DNA of 64,000 nt from Actinomycetales bacterium. GTDB taxonomy: Bacteria > Actinomycetota > Actinomycetes > Actinomycetales > Dermatophilaceae. Shown here in pieces: positions 10,744-19,656 of this stretch. The number at the start of each line of letters is the position of its first letter. Position 1 is the first letter of the stretch. The notes below the pieces were generated by a model. That model ran no database searches and had not been told where the DNA came from. It was given only the letters and a program-made list of their open reading frames with translations. The stretch lies in contig PDRO01000013.1 of the NCBI GenBank assembly GCA_002748155.1, positions 1-64,000 on the forward strand. The letters run 5' to 3'. Made by a program: the position numbers and the translations under genes.

Positions 10744-10814
10744 CCCCTTTCCAGTGCGGTATTTCCGCGCTTTGCTTAACCTAGGCGCTATTTTTCTGTG
10801 CATACCATGAGACC

Positions 10815-11321
10815 GTGAAGGTGACAACGACCGGGGTCTGGCTGCGACGGCTCGTGGTCGCAGATCGCCCGCTCGTGCGGGCGATGCACCGACGCTGTTC
10901 GAGTGAGACTCTCCGTCGCCGGTGCCTGCAGCCCGTCTGTGCTTCGGGGCAGGATCGAGTAGCGGACGCCCTGGTGGATTGGATGTTCGATCCGCGCGTG
11001 GGGGTGACGATCGCCGCGATCCCTTCCGGTGCCGACCGGATCGTCGGCCTCGGCCACCTGGTGCGGACCGACGACGCCGGGGTGGGGGCCGTCGGCTTCC
11101 TGGTCGAGGACGCTTGGCAGCGGCGTGGTGTGGGCGCCCTGCTCGTGGATCGGGTGAGCGAGCAGGCCGTCGCGGACGGCTATCGCCGGATCGTCGGTGA
11201 CGTGCTCCCCGAGAACGAAGCCATGCTGCGGATCCTGCGCCGACGTCAGTGGTCGGTGCTGCGCCGCGACGGCGCCTGTGACGTCACCCGTGACGTGGTG
11301 GGGCTCGACGCCGCCGGTTGA
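10815..11321 (+). CDS. GNAT-family N-acetyltransferase, paralogue of the preceding gene
   Basis: This 168-residue GNAT protein has motif A VEDAWQRRGVGALLVDRV (about residue 98) and the terminal ENEAMLRILRRRQW helix. Near its N terminus, MHRRCSSETLRRRCL repeats the sequence pattern of the upstream paralogue (LHARCSETTLRRRYF), which points to an old tandem duplication. The Arg/Cys-rich helix in that position is a recognisable subgroup feature but has no function I can name. It starts at GTG 10815, 71 bases after the first acetyltransferase. The substrate is unknown. Confidence 0.85.
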   Translation: MKVTTTGVWLRRLVVADRPLVRAMHRRCSSETLRRRCLQPVCASGQDRVADALVDWMFDPRVGVTIAAIPSGADRIVGLGHLVRTDDAGVGAVGFLVEDAWQRRGVGALLVDRVSEQAVADGYRRIVGDVLPENEAMLRILRRRQWSVLRRDGACDVTRDVVGLDAAG

Positions 11322-11359
11322 TGGTGATTCATGCGTGACGGCAGGCATCCGTCCGAGCG

Positions 11360-12139
11360 ATGGTCTGGCATAGGCTGGTCGGTGTGGATCCGGTCTATTG
11401 GGGAGTAGTCGGGGTCATCCGCACCCTTTTCCGGGTGCAGGGGCTCCGTTTCACGCTGACCGGCACCGAATACGTGCCGCGCCGGGGTGGGGCTGTCATG
11501 GCGCTCAACCACACTGGCTACCTCGACTACATGTATGCCGGTCTCGCGGCCCAGCCGCATCGGCGTCTGGTCCGGTTCATGGCCAAGGATGCGGTGTTCC
11601 GGCACAAGGTCAGCGGGCCACTTATGCGTGGTATGAAACACATCCCGGTCGACCGCTCGTCCGGGGCGGCGGCATACCAACTCGCCGTCGAGGCGCTGCG
11701 GGCTGGCGAGATCGTCGGGGTCTACCCGGAACGCACCATCTCCCGCTCTTTCGAGCTCAAGGACTTCAAGACCGGTGCCGTCCGGATGGCCCAGGATGCG
11801 GACGTGCCGATCCTGCCGACGATCGTCTGGGGCGCCCAACGGGTCTGGACCAAGGATCATCCGAAACGGATCGGGCGCACGAAGATCCCGATCCATGTCG
11901 CGATCGCGCCGCCGATGACGGTGTCTCCCGGCGAGGATCCCGGCGTCGCGACCGCTCGGCTCAAGCAGGTCATGAGTGAGCTGCTGGAACGGGTGTGGTC
12001 CGTCTACCCGCCGGTGTCCGAGGCCGAGCAGGTCTTCGTGCCGAAGCGGCTCGGTGGGCGGGCACCGTCGATCGAGGAGGCGGTCGAGATCCGCCGGGCC
12101 GAGTTGGAACGCAGAGGCCAGCCTCCGGAGTGGGCCTGA
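11360..12139 (+). CDS. PlsC-like 1-acyl-sn-glycerol-3-phosphate acyltransferase
   Basis: This 259-residue PlsC/LPLAT-superfamily acyltransferase shows motif I NHTGYLD (NH-x4-D form, about residue 50), motif II around KHIPVDRSSG and motif III VYPERTIS. The acyl-CoA/lysophosphatidate reaction is the family's usual one. Actinobacteria carry several paralogues, some used for phosphatidylinositol mannoside or menaquinone-linked lipids, so the exact acceptor is not certain. An in-frame GTG at 11384 (VDPVYWGV) is an alternative start. The next gene starts only 3 bases after the stop, so co-transcription is likely although the functions look unrelated. Confidence 0.88.
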   Translation: MVWHRLVGVDPVYWGVVGVIRTLFRVQGLRFTLTGTEYVPRRGGAVMALNHTGYLDYMYAGLAAQPHRRLVRFMAKDAVFRHKVSGPLMRGMKHIPVDRSSGAAAYQLAVEALRAGEIVGVYPERTISRSFELKDFKTGAVRMAQDADVPILPTIVWGAQRVWTKDHPKRIGRTKIPIHVAIAPPMTVSPGEDPGVATARLKQVMSELLERVWSVYPPVSEAEQVFVPKRLGGRAPSIEEAVEIRRAELERRGQPPEWA

Positions 12140-12142
12140 GCA

Positions 12143-12964
12143 GTGGCCCGGTCTCGTGGGCCGGAAGGCCCGCCACCGCCTCCGGCGGTGCAGAAGATCC
12201 GCGTGCGCTACGCCAAACGGGGCCGGATGCGGTTCAGCTCGACGCGAGACTTCCAGCGAGCGCTCGAGCGCGCACTACGCCGAGCCGACGTGCCGATGGC
12301 CTTCAGCGCTGGTTTCCATCCCCATCCGAAGATCTCGTATGCCAATGCCGCGGCCACCGGAGCCGCCAGCGAGGCCGAGTACGTCGAGCTCGCGCTGGCC
12401 CGGCGGGTTGATCCGGCCGCATTGCGGGTCGCTCTCGACGCCGCGCTGCCTCAGGGCCTCGATGTGATCGCGGCGATCGAGGCACCTCCTGGCGCGTTGG
12501 CTGCCCGCCTCGAGGCCAGCGAGTGGCAGCTGTGTTTTCCCGGGGTCACCGGTCCGGAACTGGCTAGCGCCGTCGCCGTTTTCGAGCAGCAGGACCGGGT
12601 CGAGGTCACCCGGATCCGCAAGGCCGGGCCACGGACCTTCGACGTCCGAGGCGCTGTGCTGCAAATCGAAACGGGGGAGGCCGGCGACCCGCGGGTGGAC
12701 GCCGGGCTGCCCAGCCCGGCCGGGTGTGGGATAATCCGTATGGTCGTACGGCATACCACACCGGCCGTGCGCCCCGACGATGTCCTGACCGCGCTGCGTG
12801 CAGTTGCCGGGCTGGGGCTGCCGACACCACCCTTGGTGACGCGGCTGGCCCAAGGCCCCCTGCGTGACGGTGGAGCGCGGGTGGCCGATCCATTGGCCGA
12901 TACTGAGGACGATGTCGGTGTCGACGTGGTGGCGCGCATCCCGCGCGAGCCGACCGAGACATAG
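12143..12964 (+). CDS. DUF2344 / TIGR03936 radical-SAM-associated protein
   Basis: This 273-residue protein has the DUF2344 signature: RVRYAKRGRMRFSSTRDFQRALERALRRADVPMAFSAGFHPHPKISYA. Family members are encoded next to, or fused with, a B12-binding radical SAM protein (TIGR03960) and almost always sit upstream of rne/rng. Here rne follows as expected, but the radical SAM partner is absent; a PlsC-like gene occupies its place. The biochemical role is not established. It begins with GTG 12143, three bases after the previous stop. The C-terminal about 90 residues are variable. Confidence 0.88.
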   Translation: MARSRGPEGPPPPPAVQKIRVRYAKRGRMRFSSTRDFQRALERALRRADVPMAFSAGFHPHPKISYANAAATGAASEAEYVELALARRVDPAALRVALDAALPQGLDVIAAIEAPPGALAARLEASEWQLCFPGVTGPELASAVAVFEQQDRVEVTRIRKAGPRTFDVRGAVLQIETGEAGDPRVDAGLPSPAGCGIIRMVVRHTTPAVRPDDVLTALRAVAGLGLPTPPLVTRLAQGPLRDGGARVADPLADTEDDVGVDVVARIPREPTET

Positions 12965-13084
12965 CGAGATGACTTCCGTCCCGCCGCAACCGCGACGAGG
13001 ACGACGCACACCGCGCGCCGCGGTGACGTGGGGCCTGTCGGCCTGGGGTGGCCGTTGCCGGGCAGCGACGAGAGGACGCCTGCG

Positions 13085-16039
13085 ATGGCATCTGATGACG
13101 ACGGATCCGGACTGCTCGGCCCCGCCGACCGCTCGGACATCGAGACCCCTGAGTTGCAACCGGCGACCGTCGAGCTACTCTCCGAGGCGCTCACCCTGAC
13201 GGTGCCGACCGCCGGGTCAGGCGAGGCCACCGCGCCCGCCGCACCCACTGACGAGCACGCTGACGAGCAGACCGAGGCCGAGCAAGGCACCCGAAAGCCG
13301 GCCAAGAAGACCACTAAACGAACTGCGCGGAACGGAACTCGAGCCGACACTACGGCGGCATTCGACGACCCGCCTCAGACAGAGGCCGACCAGCAGTCCG
13401 TTCCGGGGATCGACGCTGCGTCGACCCGCAAGCGAGCCACCCCCAAGAAGAAGGTGGCCCCACCGCTGTTCGAGGCTGCTGACACCGCGGCCGACACGGC
13501 CACGGACGTGCAACAGCAAACGGGTTCCGGTGGTCACGAGTCCGAACCGTCCGAGCCGACCGAGCAAACCGAGCAGACCGGGGCTGAGCCGCCACCGAGC
13601 TCGGGCTTGTCGCTGCTGTTCCAGCCACCGGCTGCGGTTCCGGCTCGCCCGGCCCGGTCCCGGAAGCGGACCACACCGGCGGTTGATCCCGACGTTCCGG
13701 CCAAGGCGCCGGAGCCCACTGACGACGACGGGGCGGGGGCCGAGCGCTCGGAGAGGCTCGTCGAGGCCGGTGACGACGCGGATCACGGCGACGAGCCAGG
13801 CGACGGCAGCGCCGTTCGCCGTCGTCGTCGTGGCGGCCGCGGTCGTCGCGGTCGCGGCGGGGACGCCGGCGTCGAGAGCGACGATGAGCCCAGCACGGAC
13901 GCGGACGGGACGGCCGAGTCATCCACCCGTCCTGACGCCGACACCGGCGCCGACGCCCTCGCCGAGAGCACGACTCGGCGCCGCACCCGCCGCCGCCGTC
14001 GCGGTGGCAGTGCCGACGAGGTCGAGGAAGCCCCAGGAGTGGTGACCAAGGTGCGTCAGCGCCGCGACGAGGTCGTCGGTGTCCGCGGCTCGACCCGATT
14101 GGAGGCCAAGAAGCAGCGCCGCCGGGAGGGCCGGGAGGCCGGGCGTCGTCGCCAGATCATCACCGAAGCCGAGTTCCTGGCCCGCCGGGAAAGCGTCGAA
14201 CGGCTCATGGTGGTGCGCAACCTGGAGGGCCGCACCCAGATCGGTGTCCTCGAGGACGACGTGCTGGTCGAGCACTACGTCTCACGCGAGACCAATGCCT
14301 CGATGGCCGGCAATGTCTACCTGGGCAAAGTGCAGAACGTCCTGCCGTCCATGGAAGCTGCGTTCGTCGATATCGGCCGGGGACGTAACGCTGTGCTCTA
14401 CGCAGGCGAGGTCAACTGGGACGCTGCGGGCCTCGAGTCGGGGGCGCCCAGGCGGATCGAGAATGCTCTCGAATCGGGCCAGGCGGTGCTTGTCCAGGTG
14501 ACCAAGGACCCGATGGGTCACAAGGGCGCCCGGTTGACCTCGCAGGTCTCGCTGCCCGGTCGATTCCTCGTCTACGTGCCGGACAGCTCGATGACCGGGA
14601 TCTCCCGCAAACTGCCCGACACCGAGCGGGCACGCCTCAAGCGGATCCTGCGTCAAGTGGTCCCGGAAGGCGCGGGTGTCATCGTCCGGACGGCTGCCGA
14701 AGGCGCGTCGGAGGAAGAGCTGCGAGCCGACGTCGAACGACTGACCAAGACCTGGGAGCAGATCCAGGCCAAGGCCCAATCGACGGGCAAGAAGAAGGGT
14801 GCGGTCCCGGCCTTGTTGCACGGTGAGCCGGATCTCACCGTCCGAGTCATCCGGGACGTCTTCAACGGGGACTTCGCCAAGCTCGTGGTTGCCGGCGAAC
14901 GGTCATGGAACGAAGTGCACGACTACGTCACGTCCGTGGCTCCTGACCTGACCGAGCGATTGGTCCGCTGGACCGGTGACGAGGACGTCTTCGCTCACTA
15001 CCGCATCGACGAACAGATCGCCAAAGCCATGGACCGCAAGGTCTGGCTCCCTTCGGGTGGGTCACTGGTCATCGACCGCACGGAAGCGATGACCGTCATC
15101 GACGTCAACACCGGCAAGTTCATCGGTGCCGGCGGCAACCTCGAGGAGACCGTCACCCGGAACAACATCGAGGCAGCCGAGGAGATCGTGCGGCAACTGC
15201 GGTTGCGGGACATCGGCGGGATCATCGTCATCGACTTCATCGACATGGTGCTCGAATCCAACCGCGACCTCGTCGTGCGCCGACTGCTCGAGTGCTTGGG
15301 CCGGGATCGGACCAAACACCAAGTCGCCGAGGTCACCTCGCTGGGTTTGGTCCAGATGACCCGTAAACGGGTCGGGTCGGGTCTGTTGGAGGCGTTCTCC
15401 GAGCCGTGCGCGGCCTGCTCCGGGCGCGGCTACCTCGTGCACTCCGAGCCTGTTGAGGCGCAGAACACCGACCAGTCCGGTCAGAGCGGGGGCGGCCGAA
15501 ACCGACGTCGACGTGGTTCCGATGTGGCACCCGAGCGCGACAAGCCAGCAGCCGCGCCGAGCGGGCCGACCCCGGCACAGATCGCCGCTGCGGCGCATGC
15601 TGCTGCGGTCAAGAGCGCCGCCCGCAACGAGACCGAAGAAAACGAGACCGAGGAAACGGCCGAACCCTCCGTGGCCAACACTGGGGCCAACACTGGGGCG
15701 AACACAGCGGCCGACGCGACTGCCGACACGACGGCTAGCACAGTAAGTGGCGGCCCTGCCCACGACCCGGACGGGGCGTCCGGCGAGGCTGCGCACGCCG
15801 ACGGTGCCCCGAAAGCCGGATCCGAGACGCCGAGCGAACCCGAGGCGGGAACCGCCACGACCGACACCGAGCCGACGCCACCGACGAAAGAGACGCCACC
15901 AATCGCAGCGACCAGCGTTGACAAGGCAGTCGAGCACGACCCGGCACCCGAGATCGGTGGTTCTACGGCACCCCCGCGACGCAGACGCCGTGGCCGGGTC
16001 GTGGCTCCGGCGGGTCCACCCCGCACCAGCGAAACCTGA
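13085..16039 (+). CDS. rne: Ribonuclease E/G family endoribonuclease
   Basis: RNase E/G processes rRNA and mRNA. The 984-residue protein has a catalytic core of about 480 residues flanked by disordered extensions, the arrangement typical of actinobacterial RNase E. The N-terminal about 330 residues are Ala/Glu/Thr-rich with Arg-rich patches (RRRRGGRGRRGRGG and TRRRTRRRRRGG). The S1 domain begins at NVYLGKVQNVLPSMEAAFVDIG. The catalytic region has VIDVNTGKF and VIDFIDM (Asp ligands for Mg2+). The Zn-link is present as CAACSGRGY. The C-terminal tail includes an NTGANTGANT repeat and ends RRRRRGRVV. I chose ATG 13085, with GAGAGG 9 nt upstream, over an in-frame GTG at 13028. Confidence 0.95.
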   Translation: MASDDDGSGLLGPADRSDIETPELQPATVELLSEALTLTVPTAGSGEATAPAAPTDEHADEQTEAEQGTRKPAKKTTKRTARNGTRADTTAAFDDPPQTEADQQSVPGIDAASTRKRATPKKKVAPPLFEAADTAADTATDVQQQTGSGGHESEPSEPTEQTEQTGAEPPPSSGLSLLFQPPAAVPARPARSRKRTTPAVDPDVPAKAPEPTDDDGAGAERSERLVEAGDDADHGDEPGDGSAVRRRRRGGRGRRGRGGDAGVESDDEPSTDADGTAESSTRPDADTGADALAESTTRRRTRRRRRGGSADEVEEAPGVVTKVRQRRDEVVGVRGSTRLEAKKQRRREGREAGRRRQIITEAEFLARRESVERLMVVRNLEGRTQIGVLEDDVLVEHYVSRETNASMAGNVYLGKVQNVLPSMEAAFVDIGRGRNAVLYAGEVNWDAAGLESGAPRRIENALESGQAVLVQVTKDPMGHKGARLTSQVSLPGRFLVYVPDSSMTGISRKLPDTERARLKRILRQVVPEGAGVIVRTAAEGASEEELRADVERLTKTWEQIQAKAQSTGKKKGAVPALLHGEPDLTVRVIRDVFNGDFAKLVVAGERSWNEVHDYVTSVAPDLTERLVRWTGDEDVFAHYRIDEQIAKAMDRKVWLPSGGSLVIDRTEAMTVIDVNTGKFIGAGGNLEETVTRNNIEAAEEIVRQLRLRDIGGIIVIDFIDMVLESNRDLVVRRLLECLGRDRTKHQVAEVTSLGLVQMTRKRVGSGLLEAFSEPCAACSGRGYLVHSEPVEAQNTDQSGQSGGGRNRRRRGSDVAPERDKPAAAPSGPTPAQIAAAAHAAAVKSAARNETEENETEETAEPSVANTGANTGANTAADATADTTASTVSGGPAHDPDGASGEAAHADGAPKAGSETPSEPEAGTATTDTEPTPPTKETPPIAATSVDKAVEHDPAPEIGGSTAPPRRRRRGRVVAPAGPPRTSET

Positions 16040-16042
16040 CGA

Positions 16043-16059
16043 CCCGGCACACTGCCGGG
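16043..16059 (+). terminator. Stem-loop after rne
   Basis: A perfect 7-bp stem CCCGGCA/TGCCGGG with a 3-nt loop lies 3 bases after the rne stop. It has no T-run. The rplU promoter follows directly, which supports a boundary here. Confidence 0.6.
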
Positions 16060-16074
16060 GTGCCAACCCGGCGT

Positions 16075-16104
16075 TTGCCGACGCGCACAGGTCGCCGGTA
16101 CGAT
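16075..16104 (+). promoter_or_regulatory. Promoter for rplU-rpmA
   Basis: A -35 TTGCCG (16075-16080), an 18-bp spacer and a -10 TACGAT (16099-16104) form a good vegetative promoter just after the rne stem-loop. It leaves an untranslated leader of about 95 nt before rplU. I did not recognise a ribosomal-protein leader fold in it. Confidence 0.5.
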
Positions 16105-16206
16105 CAGACGTTGGTGCGCCCACCGATCTGTGCCCCTGTGATCCTGCAGGCTGCTACGTGACGGTTCCGAGAGCGCGTGCCCCCGTGAGATGGAAGTGAG
16201 TTGGAC

Positions 16207-16515
16207 GTGTACGCGATTGTGCGTGCTGGCGGTCGCCAGGAGAAGGTCGCCGTGGGTGACCTCGTGCTCATCGACAAGGTGGCCGGTGCCCCCGGCGACG
16301 AGATCACTTTGCAGCCGGTGCTGCTCGTCGACGGCGATACCGTGACGAGCGACCAGGCCACCCTGGCGAAAGCCAGCGTGTCGGCCGAGGTGGTCAAGCT
16401 CGGCAAGGGCCCGAAGATCACGATCATGAAGTTCAAGAACAAGACCGGCTACCGCAAGCGTCAGGGCCACCGCCAGGCGCTCACCCAGGTCAAGATCACC
16501 GGCATCACGGCCTGA
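16207..16515 (+). CDS. rplU: 50S ribosomal protein L21
   Basis: L21 binds 23S rRNA domain V. From GTG 16207 the protein is 102 residues and begins [14 protein letters not shown], the standard L21 N terminus. It ends [20 protein letters not shown], the diagnostic L21 C terminus. A TTG at 16201 would add Met-Asp and has a closer purine-rich site (GGAAG, 4 nt away). I prefer GTG because essentially all L21 proteins start at MYA. It is followed after 15 bases by rpmA. Confidence 0.96.
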   Translation: MYAIVRAGGRQEKVAVGDLVLIDKVAGAPGDEITLQPVLLVDGDTVTSDQATLAKASVSAEVVKLGKGPKITIMKFKNKTGYRKRQGHRQALTQVKITGITA

Positions 16516-16530
16516 GAAGGAGAGACCACC

Positions 16531-16800
16531 ATGGCACACAAGAAGGGCGCATCCTCGACTCGCAACGGCCGCGACTCCAATGCCCAGCGGCTGGGTGTGA
16601 AGCGCTTCGGCGGGCAGGTCGTCAACGCTGGCGAGATCCTCGTCCGCCAACGTGGCACGCACTTCCACCCAGGCGACGGTGTCGGCCGAGGCGGCGATGA
16701 CACCCTCTACGCACTCGTGCCCGGCGCAGTCCGGTTCGGTACGCGCCGCGGCCGCAAGACAGTCAACATCGACATGGCCGAGAGTGACCAGAGCGACTGA
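16531..16800 (+). CDS. rpmA: 50S ribosomal protein L27
   Basis: L27 reaches into the peptidyl transferase centre with its N-terminal tail. The 89-residue protein starts [20 protein letters not shown] and contains the conserved [20 protein letters not shown] and [11 protein letters not shown]. There is no Firmicutes-type cleavable N-terminal extension. AGGAGA precedes the ATG by 7 nt. It is co-transcribed with rplU, and a strong stem-loop follows at 16834. Confidence 0.98.
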   Translation: MAHKKGASSTRNGRDSNAQRLGVKRFGGQVVNAGEILVRQRGTHFHPGDGVGRGGDDTLYALVPGAVRFGTRRGRKTVNIDMAESDQSD

Positions 16801-16833
16801 GCCCTGATCGGCACTGAGCTGAGATGACGTGCG

Positions 16834-16857
16834 GGGCGGGCCGATGGCGGCCCGCCC
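16834..16857 (+). terminator. Terminator-like stem-loop after rpmA
   Basis: A perfect 9-bp stem GGGCGGGCC/GGCCCGCCC with a 6-nt loop sits 34 bases after rpmA and 50 bases before obgE. It lacks a T-tract but is very stable. It probably separates the ribosomal-protein transcript from obgE. Confidence 0.6.
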
Positions 16858-16906
16858 TCGGCGTTTCCAGGCCTGGCGTTCGCTTGGCCGATGAGGAGGC
16901 TTACCG

Positions 16907-18430
16907 ATGGCGACCACGTTCGTCGACCGTGTCGTCGTGCACGTCGCGGCCGGCAACGGCGGCAACGGCGTCGCGTCGGTACGCCGGGAGAAGTTCAAAC
17001 CACTCGGTGGGCCGGACGGCGGCAACGGCGGCCGCGGCGGCTCGGTGATCCTGCGGGTCGACCCACAGGTCACGACACTGCTGGACTACCACCATCGCCC
17101 GCACCAACGAGCCGGATCGGGCGCGCCGGGAGCCGGTGACGAGCGCAGCGGGGCGGACGGTGCCGACCTGGTGCTGCTCGTGCCGGAGGGCACTGTCGTC
17201 AAGGACGACTCGGGGCAGGTCCTCGCCGACCTGGTCGGCATGGGCACCGAGCACGTCATCGCCCGGGGTGGTCGCGGTGGGCTGGGCAACAAGGCGTTGG
17301 CCTCGCCCCGCCGCAAGGCTCCCGGTTTCGCGTTGCTCGGTGAGCCCGGCCAGAGCTTCGACATCGTGTTGGAGCTCAAGACCCTCGCCGACGTCGGGTT
17401 GATCGGGTTTCCGTCCGCGGGCAAGAGCTCACTCGTGTCGGTGCTCTCGGCCGCTCGTCCCAAGATCGCCGACTATCCGTTCACGACGCTCGTGCCCAAC
17501 CTCGGCGTGGTGACTGCTGGCGACGAACGGTTCACGATCGCTGACGTGCCCGGGCTGATCCCCGGAGCCCACGAGGGCCGGGGGCTCGGTCTGGAGTTTC
17601 TGCGGCACATCGAACGGTGCTCGGTGCTCGTGCACGTCATCGACTGCGCCACCCTGGAGCCGGGCCGTGACCCACTCACCGACCTCGAGGTGCTCGAGCG
17701 TGAGTTGTCGCTCTATGTGCCTGACGAAGCGCTTGGCGACCGACCGCTGTCGGAACGCACCAGGGTGGTCGTGCTCAACAAAGCCGACGTGCCCGAGGCC
17801 CGGGAGCTGGCCGAATTCGTGCTCGCCGAGCTGCAGGCTCGAGGCCATGAGGTGCACATCGTGTCGGCGGTCGCGCGCACCGGGCTACGCGAGCTCGTCT
17901 TCTCGTTGGCGCGGCACGTGCGTGCGGCCCGGGAACAGGTCGATGACATCGTCCGGCCACGAATGGTGTTGCGCCCCAAAGCCGTTGACGACTCGGGTTT
18001 CGATGTGCGGCGCGAGCCGACCCCGGCCGGCCCGGCATACCGGGTCATCGGCGACCGGCCCACCCGCTGGGTGCACCAGACCGACTTCACCAACGACGAA
18101 GCGGTCGGCTACCTCGCCGACCGGTTGGCTCGCCTCGGTGTCGAGGACGCTCTCGTCGAAGCCGGTGCGGTCGCCGGTGACACCGTGCTCATCGGGCCCG
18201 GGGACGACGCGGTGGTCTTCGACTGGGAACCCACCGTGAGCACCGGTGCCGAGTTGCTCGGCCCCCGGGGCACCGACCTACGACTGCAGGAACCCGGTCG
18301 GCCCACCCGCGAGGACAAGCGCGAGCGGATGCGTGATCGGTATGCCGCGCGCGCAGCCACCCAAGCCGAGCTGGCGGCCGAGCGCCGGGCTGACCGGCAG
18401 GCCGACCACGAGTCCGACGAGCCGGATTAG
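16907..18430 (+). CDS. obgE: Obg-family GTPase (ribosome assembly)
   Basis: ObgE/CgtA is an essential GTPase acting in 50S assembly and stress control. The 507-residue protein has three recognisable parts. The Gly-rich Obg fold comes first ([16 protein letters not shown] and [10 protein letters not shown]). The GTPase domain has G1 GFPSAGKSS (about residue 165), G3 DVPGLI and G4 NKAD. The OCT domain carries [25 protein letters not shown]. The GAGGAGG site before ATG 16907 is strong. The charged, disordered end ([16 protein letters not shown]) is common in actinobacterial homologues. The gene order rplU-rpmA-obgE-proB-proA is conserved. Confidence 0.97.
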   Translation: MATTFVDRVVVHVAAGNGGNGVASVRREKFKPLGGPDGGNGGRGGSVILRVDPQVTTLLDYHHRPHQRAGSGAPGAGDERSGADGADLVLLVPEGTVVKDDSGQVLADLVGMGTEHVIARGGRGGLGNKALASPRRKAPGFALLGEPGQSFDIVLELKTLADVGLIGFPSAGKSSLVSVLSAARPKIADYPFTTLVPNLGVVTAGDERFTIADVPGLIPGAHEGRGLGLEFLRHIERCSVLVHVIDCATLEPGRDPLTDLEVLERELSLYVPDEALGDRPLSERTRVVVLNKADVPEARELAEFVLAELQARGHEVHIVSAVARTGLRELVFSLARHVRAAREQVDDIVRPRMVLRPKAVDDSGFDVRREPTPAGPAYRVIGDRPTRWVHQTDFTNDEAVGYLADRLARLGVEDALVEAGAVAGDTVLIGPGDDAVVFDWEPTVSTGAELLGPRGTDLRLQEPGRPTREDKRERMRDRYAARAATQAELAAERRADRQADHESDEPD

Positions 18431-18441
18431 ACTGATCTCCC

Positions 18442-19563
18442 GTGCCCCGATCCGCTGTCGCCCGGGCCCGCCGCCTGGTCGTCAAGGTAGGGTCCAGCTC
18501 GCTCACCGGCCCTGACGGTGGGCTGGATGTCGCGCGGCTCGTCGCGCTGGTCAACGCGATATCAGCTCGGATGCAGGCCGATCCGGCGACTCAGATCGTG
18601 CTCGTCTCTTCCGGTGCCATCGCGGCCGGTATGCCGTTGCTCGGACTACGCCGACGGCCTCGTGACCTGGCGACCCAGCAAGCTGCCGCGAGCGTCGGTC
18701 AGGGAGCCTTGGTCGCGGCATACCAGCAGGCATTCGCTGCTCACGGGGTCACGGTGGGCCAGGTGCTGCTCACCATCGACGACGTCACCCGGCGCACCCA
18801 CTATCTCAACGCCCGGCGCACCTTGGAACGACTGCTCGAGCTGGGCAGCTTGCCGGTGATCAACGAGAACGACACCGTCGCCACCCAGGAGATCCGGTTC
18901 GGCGACAACGACCGGTTGGCAGCGCTGGTGACCCACCTCGTGCACGCCGACGCTTTGCTGTTGCTTTCCGACGTCGACGCCCTCTATGACGGCCCCCCGA
19001 GCTGGCCGGGTGCCAAGCGGGTGCCGATCGTGCGGGGCGTGTCCGACCTTGCCGACGTCGTCGTTGCCGGCTCCGGCAGCCAGGTCGGCACCGGGGGGAT
19101 GGCGACCAAGGTCGAAGCGGCCACGATCGCCAACTCGGCCGGCATCCCGGCTCTGCTCACGTCGGTCGACCAGATACATCCGGCGCTGAGTGGTGACGAT
19201 GTCGGCACGGCCTTCGTGCCGGGTCCGCGTCGTCCTCCGTCCCGGTTGCTCTGGTTGGCCCACGCCACCAGTCCCCAGGGCCGGCTCATCCTCGACGATG
19301 GCGCCGTGCAAGCCGTCGTGATCCGGCGCAAGTCGCTGTTGCCGGCGGGGGTGACGGCAGTCCGGGGGCACTTCGTCGGCGGCGACCCAGTCGACGTGTG
19401 CGACCCATCCGGGCGGCCGGTCGCTCGCGGCTTGGTCAACTACGGATCCGACGAGCTCCCACCCCTGCTGGGCCGGTCCACTCGCGAGTTGGGTCGGGAA
19501 TTAGGCCCTGAATACCAACGTGAGGTCATCCACCGCGATGACCTTGTGGTGCTCGGCCGATAG
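18442..19563 (+). CDS. proB: Glutamate 5-kinase
   Basis: ProB phosphorylates glutamate in the first step of proline synthesis. The 373-residue protein has the amino-acid-kinase core (VVKVGSSSLTG near the N terminus, SSGAIAAGMPLLG, INENDTVATQEIRFGDNDRLAALV, GTGGMATKVEAA). A C-terminal PUA domain (residues about 285-365, GRLILDDGAVQAV...GHFVGGDPVDV) is the full-length architecture. It starts at GTG 18442, 11 bases after obgE, and is followed by proA after 93 bases. Confidence 0.97.
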   Translation: MPRSAVARARRLVVKVGSSSLTGPDGGLDVARLVALVNAISARMQADPATQIVLVSSGAIAAGMPLLGLRRRPRDLATQQAAASVGQGALVAAYQQAFAAHGVTVGQVLLTIDDVTRRTHYLNARRTLERLLELGSLPVINENDTVATQEIRFGDNDRLAALVTHLVHADALLLLSDVDALYDGPPSWPGAKRVPIVRGVSDLADVVVAGSGSQVGTGGMATKVEAATIANSAGIPALLTSVDQIHPALSGDDVGTAFVPGPRRPPSRLLWLAHATSPQGRLILDDGAVQAVVIRRKSLLPAGVTAVRGHFVGGDPVDVCDPSGRPVARGLVNYGSDELPPLLGRSTRELGRELGPEYQREVIHRDDLVVLGR

Positions 19564-19656
19564 CAACCGGAGCTCGGCCGGGACGGGTGATGACGACTGC
19601 GGATCGCCGGGACCGTACCGGGCGGGTGCCTGCGGACGGCGGCATACCCTAGAAGC

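Noticed and set aside
13028..13084. Longer rne start at GTG 13028
   Set aside because: It adds a poorly coding lead, and the GAGAGG site favours ATG 13085.
15481..17073. 530-codon frame antisense to rne, rplU and rpmA
   Set aside because: It covers three known genes in antisense, and its Ala/Ser/Val-rich repeats mirror the rne tail.
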